A stretch of DNA of 5,662 bases from Bifidobacteriaceae bacterium (lineage in GTDB: Bacteria > Actinomycetota > Actinomycetes > Actinomycetales > WQXJ01): NCBI GenBank assembly GCA_031266115.1, contig JAISBQ010000207.1, forward strand, positions 1 to 5,662. The letters are read 5' to 3'. A model generated the notes under the pieces. That model had not been told where the DNA came from. It was given only the letters and a program-made list of their open reading frames with translations, and made no database searches. The position numbers and the translations under genes are program-made. Shown piece by piece: positions 4,979 through 5,662 of the stretch (its first letter is position 1; each line of letters starts with the position of its first letter).

Positions 4979-5662
4979 CAGGATCGCCGCCGCCTCGATC
5001 GCTCCCGCACGAGCCGCGGCGACCTCAGCCGCGCTCAGCGTGTGGTCCTGGGCCCGCAAACGCAGCGCCACCGCCACGGACTTGCAGCCGTCGGCCACCT
5101 GGTCCCCGGCGTACACATCGAACACCTGAGCGCTCTCCACCAGGTCGCCCGCCCCTTCGCGAACCGCGGCGGCCACGGCGGAGGAGGGAACGGCATCGTC
5201 CATGAGGAATGCCAAGTCCTCCTTCGCGACTGGGTGCGTCGAGACCGTCGGCGCCACCACCGTGCCTTCACCTGCCGCGATGATCGCATCCAGATCCACC
5301 TCGAACGCCACCGCTCTCGCCGGAAGGTCCAGCGCCGCCAGCGCACCCGGATGCAGTTCCCCCGCATAGCCGACGATGGCGTTCCCCACCGCCAGCTCGG
5401 CCACCCGCCCTGGGTGCCACGGTGGGCGCCGAGTCGCGCGGGCTCTCAGCTTGAGGTGCACGAGGCGCGCGATGGACCGGGCGGCCTCGACGGCATCGGC
5501 CCAGTCGGCGGCACGGGCCGGGCCATGCACCCCGGCGGGCTCTCGGGCACCCACCATCACGCCGGCCGCGTGGTGCGGCTGCCAGGGAACGGCCGCCTGC
5601 AGGAGTCTGAGCTCGGCCTCCGACGGGCGAGTCTCGACACCCGGCAGGCCGGCCGAGGCCGG
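4958..5662 (-). CDS. pheT: Phenylalanine--tRNA ligase beta subunit, C-terminal part (5' end outside the window)
   Basis: The last 234 codons are visible, with TGA at 4960-4958. The frame stays open to the right edge, so the start lies beyond the window. PheT is the beta subunit of the alpha2-beta2 cytoplasmic enzyme that charges tRNA-Phe. The visible part begins in the catalytic-like beta-core region (EAELRLLQAAVPWQPHHAAG, then VMVGARE, then RPPWHPGRVAELAVGNAIVG and AGELHP). It ends in the tRNA-binding FDX-ACB domain: STHPVAKEDLAF, FDVYAGDQVADGCKS, VALRLRAQDHT and the terminal helix AAEVAAARAGAIEAAAILGA. Length and motif order match a normal C-terminus, so the gene looks intact here. Its partner pheS would be expected upstream, outside the window. 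In many actinobacteria arginine-biosynthesis genes follow pheT, whereas here repeat-rich DNA follows. The final codons are duplicated about 125 bp downstream. Confidence 0.95.
   Translation of the reverse strand, partial: PASAGLPGVETRPSEAELRLLQAAVPWQPHHAAGVMVGAREPAGVHGPARAADWADAVEAARSIARLVHLKLRARATRRPPWHPGRVAELAVGNAIVGYAGELHPGALAALDLPARAVAFEVDLDAIIAAGEGTVVAPTVSTHPVAKEDLAFLMDDAVPSSAVAAAVREGAGDLVESAQVFDVYAGDQVADGCKSVAVALRLRAQDHTLSAAEVAAARAGAIEAAAILGAVLRT

Noticed and set aside
4741..5010. Minus-strand open frame with repeated EAAGVQGLG-type peptides, overlapping the pheT end
   Set aside because: It is produced by the tandem repeat, overlaps the pheT terminus in another frame and resembles no protein.

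Overview
The window is GC-rich DNA from an actinobacterium (Actinomycetota). This rests on the base composition, GTG/TTG starts, actinobacterial-type PheT wording, a DUF4012 membrane protein with a long Pro/Arg/Gln-rich cytoplasmic tail, and lysine-rich secreted beta-sandwich proteins. I cannot name the genus. One housekeeping gene is present: the 3' part of pheT at the right edge, on the minus strand. Everything to its left looks like an accessory, rearranged region.

Layout from left to right. (1) Positions 3-266 hold the C-terminal end of what looks like an Rpn/PD-(D/E)XK recombination-promoting nuclease or transposase, cut by the window edge, followed by a small perfect inverted repeat. 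(2) Positions 417-1013 (+) encode a 198-residue secreted protein, copy A, made of a signal peptide, a two-cysteine domain and a lysine-rich C-terminal Ig-like/beta-sandwich domain. (3) Positions 1065-3215 (+) encode a single-pass membrane protein with a DUF4012 extracytoplasmic domain. (4) Positions 3370-4089 (-) encode copy B, a 239-residue paralogue of copy A. (5) Positions 4090-4957, about 870 bp, hold no convincing gene. They contain the promoter and leader of B, a cluster of GCGAAACCTC-type repeats in both orientations, and a three-unit tandem repeat of about 60 bp that carries a duplicate of the pheT 3' end. (6) Positions 4958-5662 (-) are pheT, open at the right edge.

The most notable architecture is that copies A and B, with their upstream leaders and about 40 bp of 3' flank, form a long inverted repeat (about 327-1054 and 3322-4193) bracketing the DUF4012 gene. 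Near the gene ends the two arms are almost identical, including a 47-bp exact match. Homologous recombination between them could therefore flip the DUF4012 gene. Copy A lacks 123 bp (41 codons) that copy B has. In B these 123 bp lie exactly between two 5-bp direct repeats, so A looks like an in-frame deletion derivative of a B-like ancestor.

Functionally, the secreted proteins and the DUF4012 protein are probably cell-envelope components. The close A-to-DUF4012 arrangement suggests co-expression, but no biochemical role can be read from the sequence.
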